From Acutalibacter sp. (lineage in GTDB: Bacteria; Bacillota; Clostridia; Oscillospirales; Acutalibacteraceae), in contig JAAWSH010000093.1 of assembly GCA_022801475.1 (NCBI GenBank), positions 1-6,773 of the forward strand: DNA of 6,773 nucleotides. Direction: 5' to 3'. Numbering within the stretch: position 1 is the first letter of the stretch; each line of letters starts with the position of its first letter. Below, in pieces: positions 1 to 5,931 of the stretch. The notes under the pieces were generated by a model that was not told where the DNA came from, did no database searches, and worked only from the letters and a program-made list of their open reading frames with translations. Both the position numbers and the translations under genes were made by a program.

Positions 1-1307
1 AGGTCTCCGGGCTGGGCGTGGTCCATTACATAGCTGGCAATTTCGTCAAAGCTCTGGAACCAGCGGCTGCCAGGCACTTTTGCCGCCAGGTCGCTGGTGT
101 GGATGTTATAGGTGTTTTCCTCCCGCACGGCCAGAATCTCCGTCATCACCAGGTGGTCGGGGATGGACAGGGCCTGGGCGAAATCCTCCAAAAAGGTGTA
201 GGTGCGGGAAAAGGTGTGGGGCTGGAACACGGCCCAAACCTGCCGGTAGCCCATTTTCATGGCAGAGGAGAGCACGGCCTTCAGCTCGGTGGGGTGGTGG
301 GCAAAGTCGTCCGCCACGGTAACGCCGCCGAACTTACCCAGCATTTCAAAGCGCCTGTGCACGCCGGTAAAAGCCTGAAGGGAGCGGCAGATACTTTCCG
401 GGCTGATTCCCAATGAGTGGGCGGCGGCGGCGGCGGCCAGGGCGTTGAGCAAGTTGTGCTTGCCGGGCACCGAAAGGTTTACCCGGCCCAGGGATGTGCC
501 CCGGTGCGTCAAGGTGAAGTCCTCACAGGCGGTGGGTTCTTCGTTGAGCTGGGTGGGGTAATAATCACAGGAGGGGTCCATGCCGAAGGTGATGATCTCC
601 TTGCCCGCCTGCCCGGACACCGCCGCAAGGGCCTGGGGGTCTCCGCCGTTGACCACCAGCCGCCCGCTGGTCTGGCTGGCAAACTGGGTAAAAGACTTGA
701 CAATATTATCCATGTTTTTAAAATAGTCCAGGTGGTCGGCCTCAATATTTAAAATAAGGGATACGGCGGGATGCAGAAGTAAAAAGGTGTCCACATACTC
801 GCAGGCTTCGCAGACAATGGTGCCGCTTTGGCCAGCCCGGCCGTTGCCGCCGATGAGAGGCAGTTTTCCGCCGATAATGGCGCTGGGGTCCGCGCCGGCT
901 TCCACCAGAATTTGAGTGAGCATGGCGGTAGTGGTGGTTTTGCCGTGGGTGCCGGAAACAGCCACCAGCTGGGGGTATTGGTCCGTGAGCATCCCTAAAA
1001 CAGCGGCGCGCTCTAAAGTGGGAACGCCCTTTTCCCGGGCGGCTGCCAGCTCGGGGTTGTCGGGCTTACAGGCAGCGGTGTAAACCACGGCTTGGGCGTC
1101 GCCGATATTTTCTGGGCGGTGGCCCATATGCACCGGGATACCATAGCTTTTTATGCGGTCCAGGGTGTCGGACTCGTTTTGGTCCGAGCCGGTAATGGCG
1201 TAGCCCTTGTGCAGCAGAATTTCTGCCATAGGGCACATGCCCGAGCCGCCAATGCCTACAAAGTGAAGGCGGTGGACAGTATCTAAAAAATTCGGATTGC
1301 TTTGCAT
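1..1307 (-). CDS. murC: UDP-N-acetylmuramate--L-alanine ligase, C-terminus cut by window edge
   Basis: MurC is the cytoplasmic ATP-dependent ligase that adds L-alanine to UDP-N-acetylmuramate, the first peptide step of peptidoglycan synthesis. Reading the minus strand from ATG at 1307-1305 gives 435 open codons up to the left edge. The family is about 450-460 residues, so only about 20 are missing. Seen in order: the UDP-binding N-terminal motif HFVGIGGSGM (residues 15-24); the Mur ligase ATP loop GTHGKTTTT (119-127); CEACEY and NIEADHLDYF (N187, E189, H192) of the central domain; and the C-terminal motifs GVHRRFE, DDFAHHPTE (333-341) and QPHTFSRT. The start is supported by AAGGGAG at 1320-1314, six bases before the ATG. 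The gene is divergent from rex and no other Mur gene is in view. All signature motifs look intact, and the identification is firm. Confidence 0.97.
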   Translation of the reverse strand, partial: MQSNPNFLDTVHRLHFVGIGGSGMCPMAEILLHKGYAITGSDQNESDTLDRIKSYGIPVHMGHRPENIGDAQAVVYTAACKPDNPELAAAREKGVPTLERAAVLGMLTDQYPQLVAVSGTHGKTTTTAMLTQILVEAGADPSAIIGGKLPLIGGNGRAGQSGTIVCEACEYVDTFLLLHPAVSLILNIEADHLDYFKNMDNIVKSFTQFASQTSGRLVVNGGDPQALAAVSGQAGKEIITFGMDPSCDYYPTQLNEEPTACEDFTLTHRGTSLGRVNLSVPGKHNLLNALAAAAAAHSLGISPESICRSLQAFTGVHRRFEMLGKFGGVTVADDFAHHPTELKAVLSSAMKMGYRQVWAVFQPHTFSRTYTFLEDFAQALSIPDHLVMTEILAVREENTYNIHTSDLAAKVPGSRWFQSFDEIASYVMDHAQPGD

Positions 1308-1341
1308 AGCGAACTCCCTTTCAAAAGACAGTAATACCTAT

Positions 1342-1370
1342 ATTATATTGCATAACAGGCGCAAAATAAA
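1342..1370 (-). promoter_or_regulatory. candidate sigma-A promoter for murC
   Basis: On the minus strand a perfect -10 hexamer TATAAT lies at 1347-1342, about 35 bases before the murC ATG. Seventeen bases upstream of it is TTTATT (1370-1365), a weak 3/6 match to the -35 box. The surrounding bases are much more AT-rich than the flanking genes. The -10 is convincing and the -35 is not. Confidence 0.5.
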
Positions 1371-1463
1371 GGGCTTTCTGAAAAAACTTTGGAGAGAGGT
1401 CTGATACGCGGCGTTCCTGCTGCCAGGTTTTTGGCGGCATACCGTAAATATGCACAAATTATA

Positions 1464-1483
1464 ATCGGTATTTTAATATCGAT
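1464..1483. promoter_or_regulatory. 20-bp imperfect palindrome, candidate operator upstream of rex
   Basis: The sequence ATCGGTATTTTAATATCGAT pairs with its own reverse complement at 8 of 10 symmetric positions; the mismatches are at 1468/1479 and at the two central T's. It lies about 40 bases upstream of the candidate rex -10, within an AT-rich block. Length and symmetry suit a dimeric repressor such as Rex, but the half-sites do not resemble classical Rex boxes. Assignment to Rex is inference only; another regulator, or chance in AT-rich DNA, is possible. Confidence 0.35.
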
Positions 1484-1504
1484 ATACGTTTTTGCCTCTT
1501 CCCT

Positions 1505-1516
1505 TTTCCGCGGAAA
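1505..1516. promoter_or_regulatory. perfect 12-bp palindrome inside the rex promoter
   Basis: TTTCCGCGGAAA is a perfect palindrome that sits immediately upstream of the extended -10 element of rex, in the -35/-10 spacer. A protein bound here would block RNA polymerase. It is short for a full bacterial operator and its binding partner is unknown. Confidence 0.3.
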
Positions 1517-1518
1517 TG

Positions 1519-1527
1519 TGCTATATT
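1519..1527 (+). promoter_or_regulatory. extended -10 promoter candidate for rex-adhE operon
   Basis: TGCTATATT matches the extended -10 pattern (TG, one base, then a hexamer at 1522-1527 that matches TATAAT at 5 of 6). No good -35 box is seen at the normal distance; the best is TTCCCT at 1499-1504, a 3/6 match 17 bases upstream. Extended -10 promoters tolerate this. A start near 1534 would give a leader of about 45 bases before the rex ATG. No other comparable promoter is seen between here and the kinase stop codon. Confidence 0.5.
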
Positions 1528-1578
1528 ATATGTAGTAAGAGGATAAGGCCAGAAAACACAGAAAAGAGGTGATAAAAA

Positions 1579-2217
1579 ATGCCAGACCGGTGTGTTTCCA
1601 AACAGACCCTGCAAAGGCTGCCGGCGTACCTGAATTTTCTCAAAGGGGCCTCAAAGACCCTGGGCAAGCATGTGTCCGCCACAACCATTGCCGAGGCTTT
1701 GGGCATCAACGACGTGGTGGTGCGCAAGGACCTGGCGGCGGTAAGCAGCCTGGGCAGGCCAAAGGTGGGCTATGTCCGCGCGGAGCTGATTGACGAGCTG
1801 GAACGCTTTTTGGGCTATGACAATACCCAAGACGCCATTTTGGTGGGCGCGGGAAAGCTGGGCCAGGCGCTGCTCTCATACAGCGGCTTCCCCCAGTACG
1901 GGCTGAACATTCTGGCGGGTTTTGACGCGGACCCCAGGCTTGCGGACACAGAGGTGGCCGGGAAAAAGATTTTGCCAATGGAACGAATGTCCGGCCTCTG
2001 TCACAGGGTGGGGGTGCACATCGGTATTATCACGGTGCCGGGGGAGCACGCCCAGCAGGTGTGCGACCAGCTGATAGAAAGCGGCATTTTGGCGGTGTGG
2101 AATTTCGCCAACGCCCACCTGAACGTGCCGGAAGGCATACTGGTGCAAAACGAGAATATGGCGGTATCGCTGGCGCTCCTTTCCAACCACCTGAGAGAAC
2201 GATTCAGCACAAAATAA
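1579..2217 (+). CDS. rex: redox-sensing transcriptional repressor Rex
   Basis: Rex is a cytoplasmic homodimeric repressor that senses the NADH/NAD+ ratio: NADH releases it from operators in front of fermentation and respiration genes. The 212-residue length is normal. Residues about 8-65 form the winged helix, with recognition region VVVRKDLAAV (46-55) and wing GRPKVGY (59-65). The Rossmann fold follows, with NAD motif GAGKLG (90-95), then FDADP (an Asp after strand 2), GIITVP, and NFANAHLNVPEGILVQNENMA-type C-terminal sequence split across residues about 175-195. The last helix is the one that swaps between subunits in Rex dimers. The start is set by AGAGGTGAT at 1565-1573, five bases before ATG. 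The wing has Pro-Lys where well-studied Rex proteins carry sequences such as RGVGY or RGYGY, and the usual SYFG after RKDL is AAVS, marking a clostridial subgroup. It is first in the operon with adhE, a classical Rex target, so autoregulation is likely. Confidence 0.95.
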   Translation: MPDRCVSKQTLQRLPAYLNFLKGASKTLGKHVSATTIAEALGINDVVVRKDLAAVSSLGRPKVGYVRAELIDELERFLGYDNTQDAILVGAGKLGQALLSYSGFPQYGLNILAGFDADPRLADTEVAGKKILPMERMSGLCHRVGVHIGIITVPGEHAQQVCDQLIESGILAVWNFANAHLNVPEGILVQNENMAVSLALLSNHLRERFSTK

Positions 2218-2221
2218 ACAG

Positions 2222-2232
2222 CAAAGGATGGG
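2222..2232 (+). promoter_or_regulatory. ribosome binding site that decides the adhE start
   Basis: CAAAGGATGGG (2222-2232) contains AAGGATGG, a good Shine-Dalgarno sequence. It overlaps the in-frame ATG at 2228-2230 and therefore cannot serve it. It sits seven bases before the next in-frame ATG at 2240, which is taken as the true start. Confidence 0.7.
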
Positions 2233-2239
2233 CAATTTC

Positions 2240-4840
2240 ATGGAAACAAATTATGAGATCGTGGAAAACGTGGAAACCTTTGAAAAAATGCTGGCCCGTG
2301 TGCGCGAGGCGCAGAAAGTTTACGCCACCTACACCCAGCAGCAGGTGGACGAGATTTTCCGCGCGGCGGCAATGGCCGCGAACTTGCAGCGTATTCCCCT
2401 GGCCAGACAGGCCGTGGAAGAGACCGGCATGGGCGTTGTGGAGGACAAGGTCATTAAAAACCACTATGCCGCCGAGTATATCTATAACACCTATAAGAAT
2501 ACCAAAACCTGCGGGGTTATTGAAGAGGACGCGGCCTTTGGCATTCGGAAAATTGCCGAGCCTATCGGCGTAATCGCCGCCGTTATCCCCACCACAAACC
2601 CCACCTCTACCGCTATCTTTAAGACCCTGCTGGCCCTAAAGACCCGCAACGGCATTATTATTAGTCCTCATCCCCGGGCAAAGAAGTGCACCATTGCCGC
2701 GGCCAAGGTTGTGCTGGACGCGGCCGTAAAGGCCGGCGCGCCTGCGGGCCTGTTTGGCTGGATTGACGCCCCCTCTTTGGAGCTGACCAACCTGGTTATG
2801 GCCGAGGCGGACATCATCCTGGCCACCGGCGGCCCCGGCATGGTAAAGTCCGCTTACTCTTCCGGCACCCCGGCCCTGGGCGTGGGCGCGGGCAACGTGC
2901 CCGCCATTATCGACGAGACCGCGGACCCCATTCTGGCCGTGAACTCCATTATCCACTCCAAGACCTTTGACAACGGTATGATCTGCGCCTCCGAGCAGTC
3001 CGTTATTACCCTGGACCCCCTGTACGACGCGGTAAAGGCCGAGTTTGTCAAGCGCGGCTGCCATATTCTCTCTAAGTCCGAGCTGAACAAGGTGCGCAAG
3101 ACCATTATCATCAACGGCGCTTTGAACGCCAAGATTGTGGGCCAGTCCGCCTTTAAGATCGCCCAGCTGGCCGGGGTTACCGTGCCCGAGACCACTAAGA
3201 TCCTGATTGGCGAGGTAGAGAGCGTGGAGCTTTCCGAAGAGTTCGCCCACGAGAAGCTGTCTCCTGTGCTGGCCATGTACCGGGCCAAGAACTTTGAGGA
3301 CGCTATCCAGAAAGCGGAGCGCCTTATTGAGGACGGCGGCTACGGCCACACCGCTTCTTTGTATATCCATCCGGCCCAGAAGGAAAAGCTCTTGCAGCAT
3401 CAGCTGGCCATGAAAACCTGCCGCATCCTGGTAAACACCCCCTCCTCTTTCGGCGGCATTGGCGACCTGTACAACTTCAAGCTGGCCCCCTCGCTGACCC
3501 TGGGCTGCGGCTCTTGGGGTGGAAACTCCGTTTCCGAGAACGTGGGCGTCAAGCATCTTATCAATGTAAAGACCGTGGCCGAGAGGAGAGAAAACATGCT
3601 GTGGTTCCGTGTGCCTGAGAAGGTATATTTCAAGAAGGGCTGCATGCCCGTGGCCCTGGAAGAGCTGAAAACCGAGTATAATAAGAAGAAGGCCTTTATT
3701 GTTACCGACTCCTTCCTATACAAAAACGGCTACACCAAGCCCCTTACCGATAAACTGGATGAGCTGGGCATTCAGTACGCGATTTTCGGCGACGTGGCCC
3801 CAGACCCCACCCTGGCCTGCGCCCATGAAGGCGTGAAGCAGCTGCGCAGCTTTGAGCCCGACGTGATCATTGCCCTGGGCGGCGGTTCTCCCATGGACGC
3901 GGCCAAGATCATGTGGGTGCTGTACGAGCATCCCGACGCGGATTTCCAGTCCATGAGCATGGACTTTATGGACATCCGCAAGCGTATTTACAAGTTCCCC
4001 AAGATGGGCCAGAAGGCCATGATGGTGGCCATTCCCACCTCTTCCGGCACGGGTTCCGAGGTGACCCCCTTTGCCATTATCACCGACGAAAAGACCGGCA
4101 CCAAGTGGCCCTTGGCCGACTATGAGCTGCTGCCCACCATGGCCATTGTAGACGTGGACAACATGATGAGCCAGCCCAAGGGCCTGACCAGCGCCTCTGG
4201 TATTGACGCCATGACCCACGCTATTGAGGCCTACGTGTCCATTATGGCCTCCCAGTTTACCGATGGTCTGGCCCTACAGGCTATCAAGGCGGTGTTCCAG
4301 TACCTGCCCTCCGCTTATGAGAACGGGGCCAACGACCCCATTGCCCGTGAGAAGATGGGCGAGGCCAGCTGCATTGCCGGTATGGCTTTTGCCAACGCTT
4401 TCCTGGGCTTGAACCACTCTATGGCCCACAAGCTGGGCGCCTACCACCACCTGCCCCACGGCGTGGCCAACGCGGTAATTTTGACCGACGTCATCCGCTA
4501 TAACGCCGCCGAGGTCCCCACCAAGATGGGCACCTTCTCCCAGTACCAGTATCCCCATGCCAAGGCCCGCTACGCGGAGATTGCCCGGGCCTGCGGCCTG
4601 CCCGGCAATAACGACGACGAGCTGCTGGAGAGCCTGATTGCCGCCCTGGAGGAGCTGAAGGAGAAGATTGGCATTAAAAAGACCATCAAAGATTACGGCG
4701 TAGATGAGAAGTACTTCCTGGATACCCTGGACGAGATGGTGGAAAACGCCTTTAACGACCAGTGCACAGGCGCCAACCCCCGTTATCCGCTGATGAGTGA
4801 GATCAAAGAGATTTATCTGAAGTGCTATTACGGCAAATAA
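2240..4840 (+). CDS. adhE: bifunctional acetaldehyde/alcohol dehydrogenase AdhE
   Basis: AdhE converts acetyl-CoA to acetaldehyde and then ethanol, using two NADH, and is the main ethanol route and NADH sink in anaerobes. From ATG 2240 the protein has 866 residues, full length for the fusion. The N-terminal aldehyde dehydrogenase half (about 1-445) has the cofactor motif GVGAGN (214-219) and catalytic Cys249 in NGMICASEQ. After a linker near 450 comes the iron-dependent alcohol dehydrogenase half, with NAD motif GGGSPMDAAK (547-556) and iron ligands Asp656, His660, His726 and His740. These sit at a constant +3 offset from my recollection of the E. coli ligand numbering. The protein ends NPRYPL...YYGK and lacks the Ala/Lys-rich tail of the E. 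coli enzyme. AdhE family members form helical spirosome filaments; this cannot be judged here. Codon use (GCC, CTG, AAG, ACC) suggests high expression. It follows rex by 22 bases with no promoter of its own, so redox control through Rex is expected. Confidence 0.98.
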   Translation: METNYEIVENVETFEKMLARVREAQKVYATYTQQQVDEIFRAAAMAANLQRIPLARQAVEETGMGVVEDKVIKNHYAAEYIYNTYKNTKTCGVIEEDAAFGIRKIAEPIGVIAAVIPTTNPTSTAIFKTLLALKTRNGIIISPHPRAKKCTIAAAKVVLDAAVKAGAPAGLFGWIDAPSLELTNLVMAEADIILATGGPGMVKSAYSSGTPALGVGAGNVPAIIDETADPILAVNSIIHSKTFDNGMICASEQSVITLDPLYDAVKAEFVKRGCHILSKSELNKVRKTIIINGALNAKIVGQSAFKIAQLAGVTVPETTKILIGEVESVELSEEFAHEKLSPVLAMYRAKNFEDAIQKAERLIEDGGYGHTASLYIHPAQKEKLLQHQLAMKTCRILVNTPSSFGGIGDLYNFKLAPSLTLGCGSWGGNSVSENVGVKHLINVKTVAERRENMLWFRVPEKVYFKKGCMPVALEELKTEYNKKKAFIVTDSFLYKNGYTKPLTDKLDELGIQYAIFGDVAPDPTLACAHEGVKQLRSFEPDVIIALGGGSPMDAAKIMWVLYEHPDADFQSMSMDFMDIRKRIYKFPKMGQKAMMVAIPTSSGTGSEVTPFAIITDEKTGTKWPLADYELLPTMAIVDVDNMMSQPKGLTSASGIDAMTHAIEAYVSIMASQFTDGLALQAIKAVFQYLPSAYENGANDPIAREKMGEASCIAGMAFANAFLGLNHSMAHKLGAYHHLPHGVANAVILTDVIRYNAAEVPTKMGTFSQYQYPHAKARYAEIARACGLPGNNDDELLESLIAALEELKEKIGIKKTIKDYGVDEKYFLDTLDEMVENAFNDQCTGANPRYPLMSEIKEIYLKCYYGK

Positions 4841-4860
4841 TTTAGGGAGGAGCATTCACA

Positions 4861-5616
4861 ATGACTTTGGAAAATGCAAGAATTATAGCGGCACGTACCT
4901 CCAAAACCGTTTATCGGGAAGATAATAAGGTAATCAAGGTTTTTGACGAGGGGTATTCTAAGGCGGACATTTTGAACGAGGCCCTAAACATTGCCCGCGT
5001 GGAAGAGACCGGCATACCGATGCCCCATGTGCAAGCCGTAGAGATGGTAGATGGCAAGTGGGCCATTGTCACAGACTATATTGAGGGCAAAACCCTGGAC
5101 CAGCTGATGAAGGAAAATCCGGAGAAGAAGCAGGAGTACCTGGAGCGCCTGGTAGAGATCCAGATTGAGCTGCACACCAAGACCGCCCCCATGCTGAACC
5201 TGCACTATGACAAGATGCGCCGGAAGATTGCCCAGACCGGCCTGGACGCCACCACCCGGTATGAGCTGGACGCCCGGCTGGACAGCCTGCCCAAGCACCG
5301 CAAGCTGTGCCACGGCGACTTTAACCCCAGCAACGTGATTATTAAGCCTGACGGCGGTTACGCGGTTCTGGACTGGGCCCATGCTACCCAGGGCAACGCC
5401 AGCGCGGACGTGGCCCGCACCTATCTGCTGTTCTGGCTGAACGGCGACATGGACGGCGCGGAGAAGTACCTGGAGCTCTTCTGCAAAAAGACCGATACCG
5501 CCAAGCAGTATGTGCAGAAGTGGCTGCCCATTGTAGCGGCTTCCCAGTCTGTAAAGGGCAAGCCCGAGGAGAAAGAGTTCCTCATGGGCTGGGTCAACGT
5601 AGTAGAATACGAATAA
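4861..5616 (+). CDS. aminoglycoside-phosphotransferase-fold kinase, substrate unknown
   Basis: A 251-residue cytoplasmic protein with the protein-kinase-like fold shared by aminoglycoside and choline kinases (APH family). The N-lobe has a nucleotide-binding pattern with VIKVF (Lys near residue 25 as the likely ATP-phosphate contact) and a helix Glu in LNEALNIARVEETGIPMP. The hinge is AIVTDYIEGKTLDQLM. The C-lobe has the Brenner catalytic motif LCHGDFNPSNVII (His151, catalytic Asp153, metal-binding Asn158) and the metal-binding Asp171 in LDWAHA, followed by a second conserved Asp in ASADVARTYLL. All catalytic residues are present, so it is probably active. There is no signal peptide or membrane segment. 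It starts 20 bases after adhE behind a very strong site, AGGGAGGAG (4844-4852), so it is translated from the rex-adhE transcript. The context suggests a metabolic or regulatory kinase rather than antibiotic resistance, but the substrate cannot be told. The first 120 bases or so are more AT-rich than the rest. Confidence 0.85.
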   Translation: MTLENARIIAARTSKTVYREDNKVIKVFDEGYSKADILNEALNIARVEETGIPMPHVQAVEMVDGKWAIVTDYIEGKTLDQLMKENPEKKQEYLERLVEIQIELHTKTAPMLNLHYDKMRRKIAQTGLDATTRYELDARLDSLPKHRKLCHGDFNPSNVIIKPDGGYAVLDWAHATQGNASADVARTYLLFWLNGDMDGAEKYLELFCKKTDTAKQYVQKWLPIVAASQSVKGKPEEKEFLMGWVNVVEYE

Positions 5617-5632
5617 CCAGCGCAAGCGCTGG
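5617..5632. repeat. perfect inverted repeat directly after the kinase stop
   Basis: CCAGCGCAAGCGCTGG begins at the base after the TAA and is a perfect inverted repeat (7-base arms, 2-base centre; in RNA a 6-bp stem with a CAAG loop). No T-run follows, so it is not a standard intrinsic terminator. It may protect the 3' end of the operon mRNA or be the left edge of the repeat. Unit 2 has its own hairpin near the same place, GGACGCCGCGTCC (5707-5719). Confidence 0.6.
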
Positions 5633-5774
5633 ACCAGTAGTCGCGGGGGCGTTCGCTCCGGCTCACTTGCCGGTGGAAACCATAAGTTGAGCCAGCGCGG
5701 CAGCGTGGACGCCGCGTCCTTTTCGCGGGGGCGCGCAAAGCTACGCGCTGCGGGAGTGGAAACCCTTCGGTGAG
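5617..5774. repeat. two diverged tandem copies of a 75/83-bp hairpin-rich repeat
   Basis: Unit 1 (5617-5691) and unit 2 (5692-5774) both begin CCAGCGC and end TGAG. They share blocks in the same order: TCGCGGGGGCG (5641-5651 and 5723-5733), GTGGAAACC (5673-5681 and 5756-5764) and TGAGC (5688-5692 and 5771-5775), with six bases between the last two blocks in both. The stretches between blocks differ in sequence, yet each can fold: CCGGC/GCCGG in unit 1 (5658-5662/5669-5673) and GCGCG/CGCGC in unit 2 (5731-5735/5744-5748). A degenerate third start, CTAACGCGG (5775-5783), matches the start of unit 2 at 7 of 9. This resembles a REP-like or miniature palindromic repeat family. There is no ORF and no obvious target duplication. 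Confidence 0.75.
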
Positions 5775-5812
5775 CTAACGCGGTTTTTGTGTGCTTCCGT
5801 GGGAGTGCGATG

Positions 5813-5838
5813 CGCGATTCTTTATCGAAAAGATTGCG
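5813..5838. other. 10-bp stem-loop with one bulged base
   Basis: Arms CGCGA plus TCTTT (5813-5817, 5819-5823; T5818 bulged) pair with AAAGA plus TTGCG (5829-5838), including one G-T pair, around the loop ATCGA. No T-run follows on the plus strand. It lies between the GC-rich repeats and the dehydrogenase leader; its role is unknown. Confidence 0.45.
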
Positions 5839-5860
5839 ATTTGGTGAATATTCATTTTGG

Positions 5861-5897
5861 AAAGGGGGGAGGTCCGTTTGTGGGCTTCCCCTTCTTT
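5861..5897 (+). terminator. strong stem-loop: candidate operon terminator or attenuator
   Basis: GGGGAGG (5866-5872) pairs with CTTCCCC (5885-5891) over seven bases with one G-T pair, around a 12-base loop. The flanks AAAGG and TTCTTT extend the stem to about 12 bp with a single bulged C at 5894. A GC-rich stem followed by TTCTTT fits an intrinsic terminator for the rex-adhE-kinase transcript. The T-tract is interrupted, however, and the left arm is also a near-perfect Shine-Dalgarno sequence, so an RNA switch in the leader of the next gene is an alternative. Confidence 0.45.
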
Positions 5898-5927
5898 CCG
5901 ATATACATAGAATTGGAATGGATGTGA
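5880..5927 (+). CDS. possible 15-codon leader peptide ORF
   Basis: GTG at 5880 opens a 15-codon ORF (predicted peptide MGFPFFPIYIELEWM) that stops at TGA 5925-5927, four bases before the dehydrogenase ATG. It has a far stronger ribosome site (GGGGGGAGG, 5864-5872, seven bases from GTG) than the dehydrogenase itself, and its stop overlaps the dehydrogenase ribosome site, as in translational coupling. The peptide is hydrophobic and aromatic. It cannot be an N-terminal extension, because its frame differs and the dehydrogenase frame has a TAG at 5908-5910. An overlapping TTG start (5878, 10 codons to that TAG) is an alternative. Such short ORFs arise easily by chance and the site may be only half of a terminator stem. 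Confidence 0.2.
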   Translation: MGFPFFPIYIELEWM

Positions 5928-5931
5928 TTTT

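Larger units (their letters stand above)
5617..5931. other. 315-base intergenic region rich in repeats and stem-loops
   Basis: No conventional gene is seen between the kinase stop and the dehydrogenase start. From left to right it contains a two-copy GC-rich hairpin repeat (5617-5774, with a fragment of a third start to 5783), a short T-run (5784-5788), a 10-bp stem-loop (5813-5838), the 10-bp palindrome TGAATATTCA (5845-5854), a long purine/pyrimidine stem-loop (5861-5897) and the ribosome site of the next gene. A -10-like TATACA (5902-5907) with TTGTGG (5878-5883) 18 bases upstream is a weak promoter candidate for the dehydrogenase; no better one was found. The left half is very GC-rich and the right half AT-richer, so the two halves probably have different origins. 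Confidence 0.7.

Noticed and set aside
18..752. Plus-strand ORFs at 18-416 and 417-752
   Set aside because: They are shadows of murC, which reads without interruption on the minus strand with all Mur ligase motifs.
1422..1453. Small inverted repeats GCCA/TGGC (1422-1435) and GCATA/TATGC (1437-1453)
   Set aside because: Short arms with ordinary loops and no promoter or T-run placed to give them a role; expected by chance in this length.
2061..2573. 170-codon plus-strand ORF overlapping the rex end and adhE start
   Set aside because: Overlaps both genes in another frame, Arg/Pro-rich, with no ribosome site; a frame shadow.
2636..3556. 306-codon minus-strand ORF antisense to adhE
   Set aside because: Gly/Val/His-rich shadow of the biased adhE codons with no motif or ribosome site; the plus frame is unmistakably AdhE.
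5617..5783. CRISPR array
   Set aside because: Only two diverged units, no short constant repeat with unique spacers of equal length, and no cas genes in view.
5758..5788. Terminator made of AAACC/GGTTT followed by TTTTT
   Set aside because: Only five pairs enclose a 17-base loop and the T-run is part of the stem; too weak to call.
5824..5840. ATCG...CGAT arms as a second copy of the palindrome upstream of rex
   Set aside because: The arms are 9 bases apart instead of 12 and the interior does not match, so it is not the same site.
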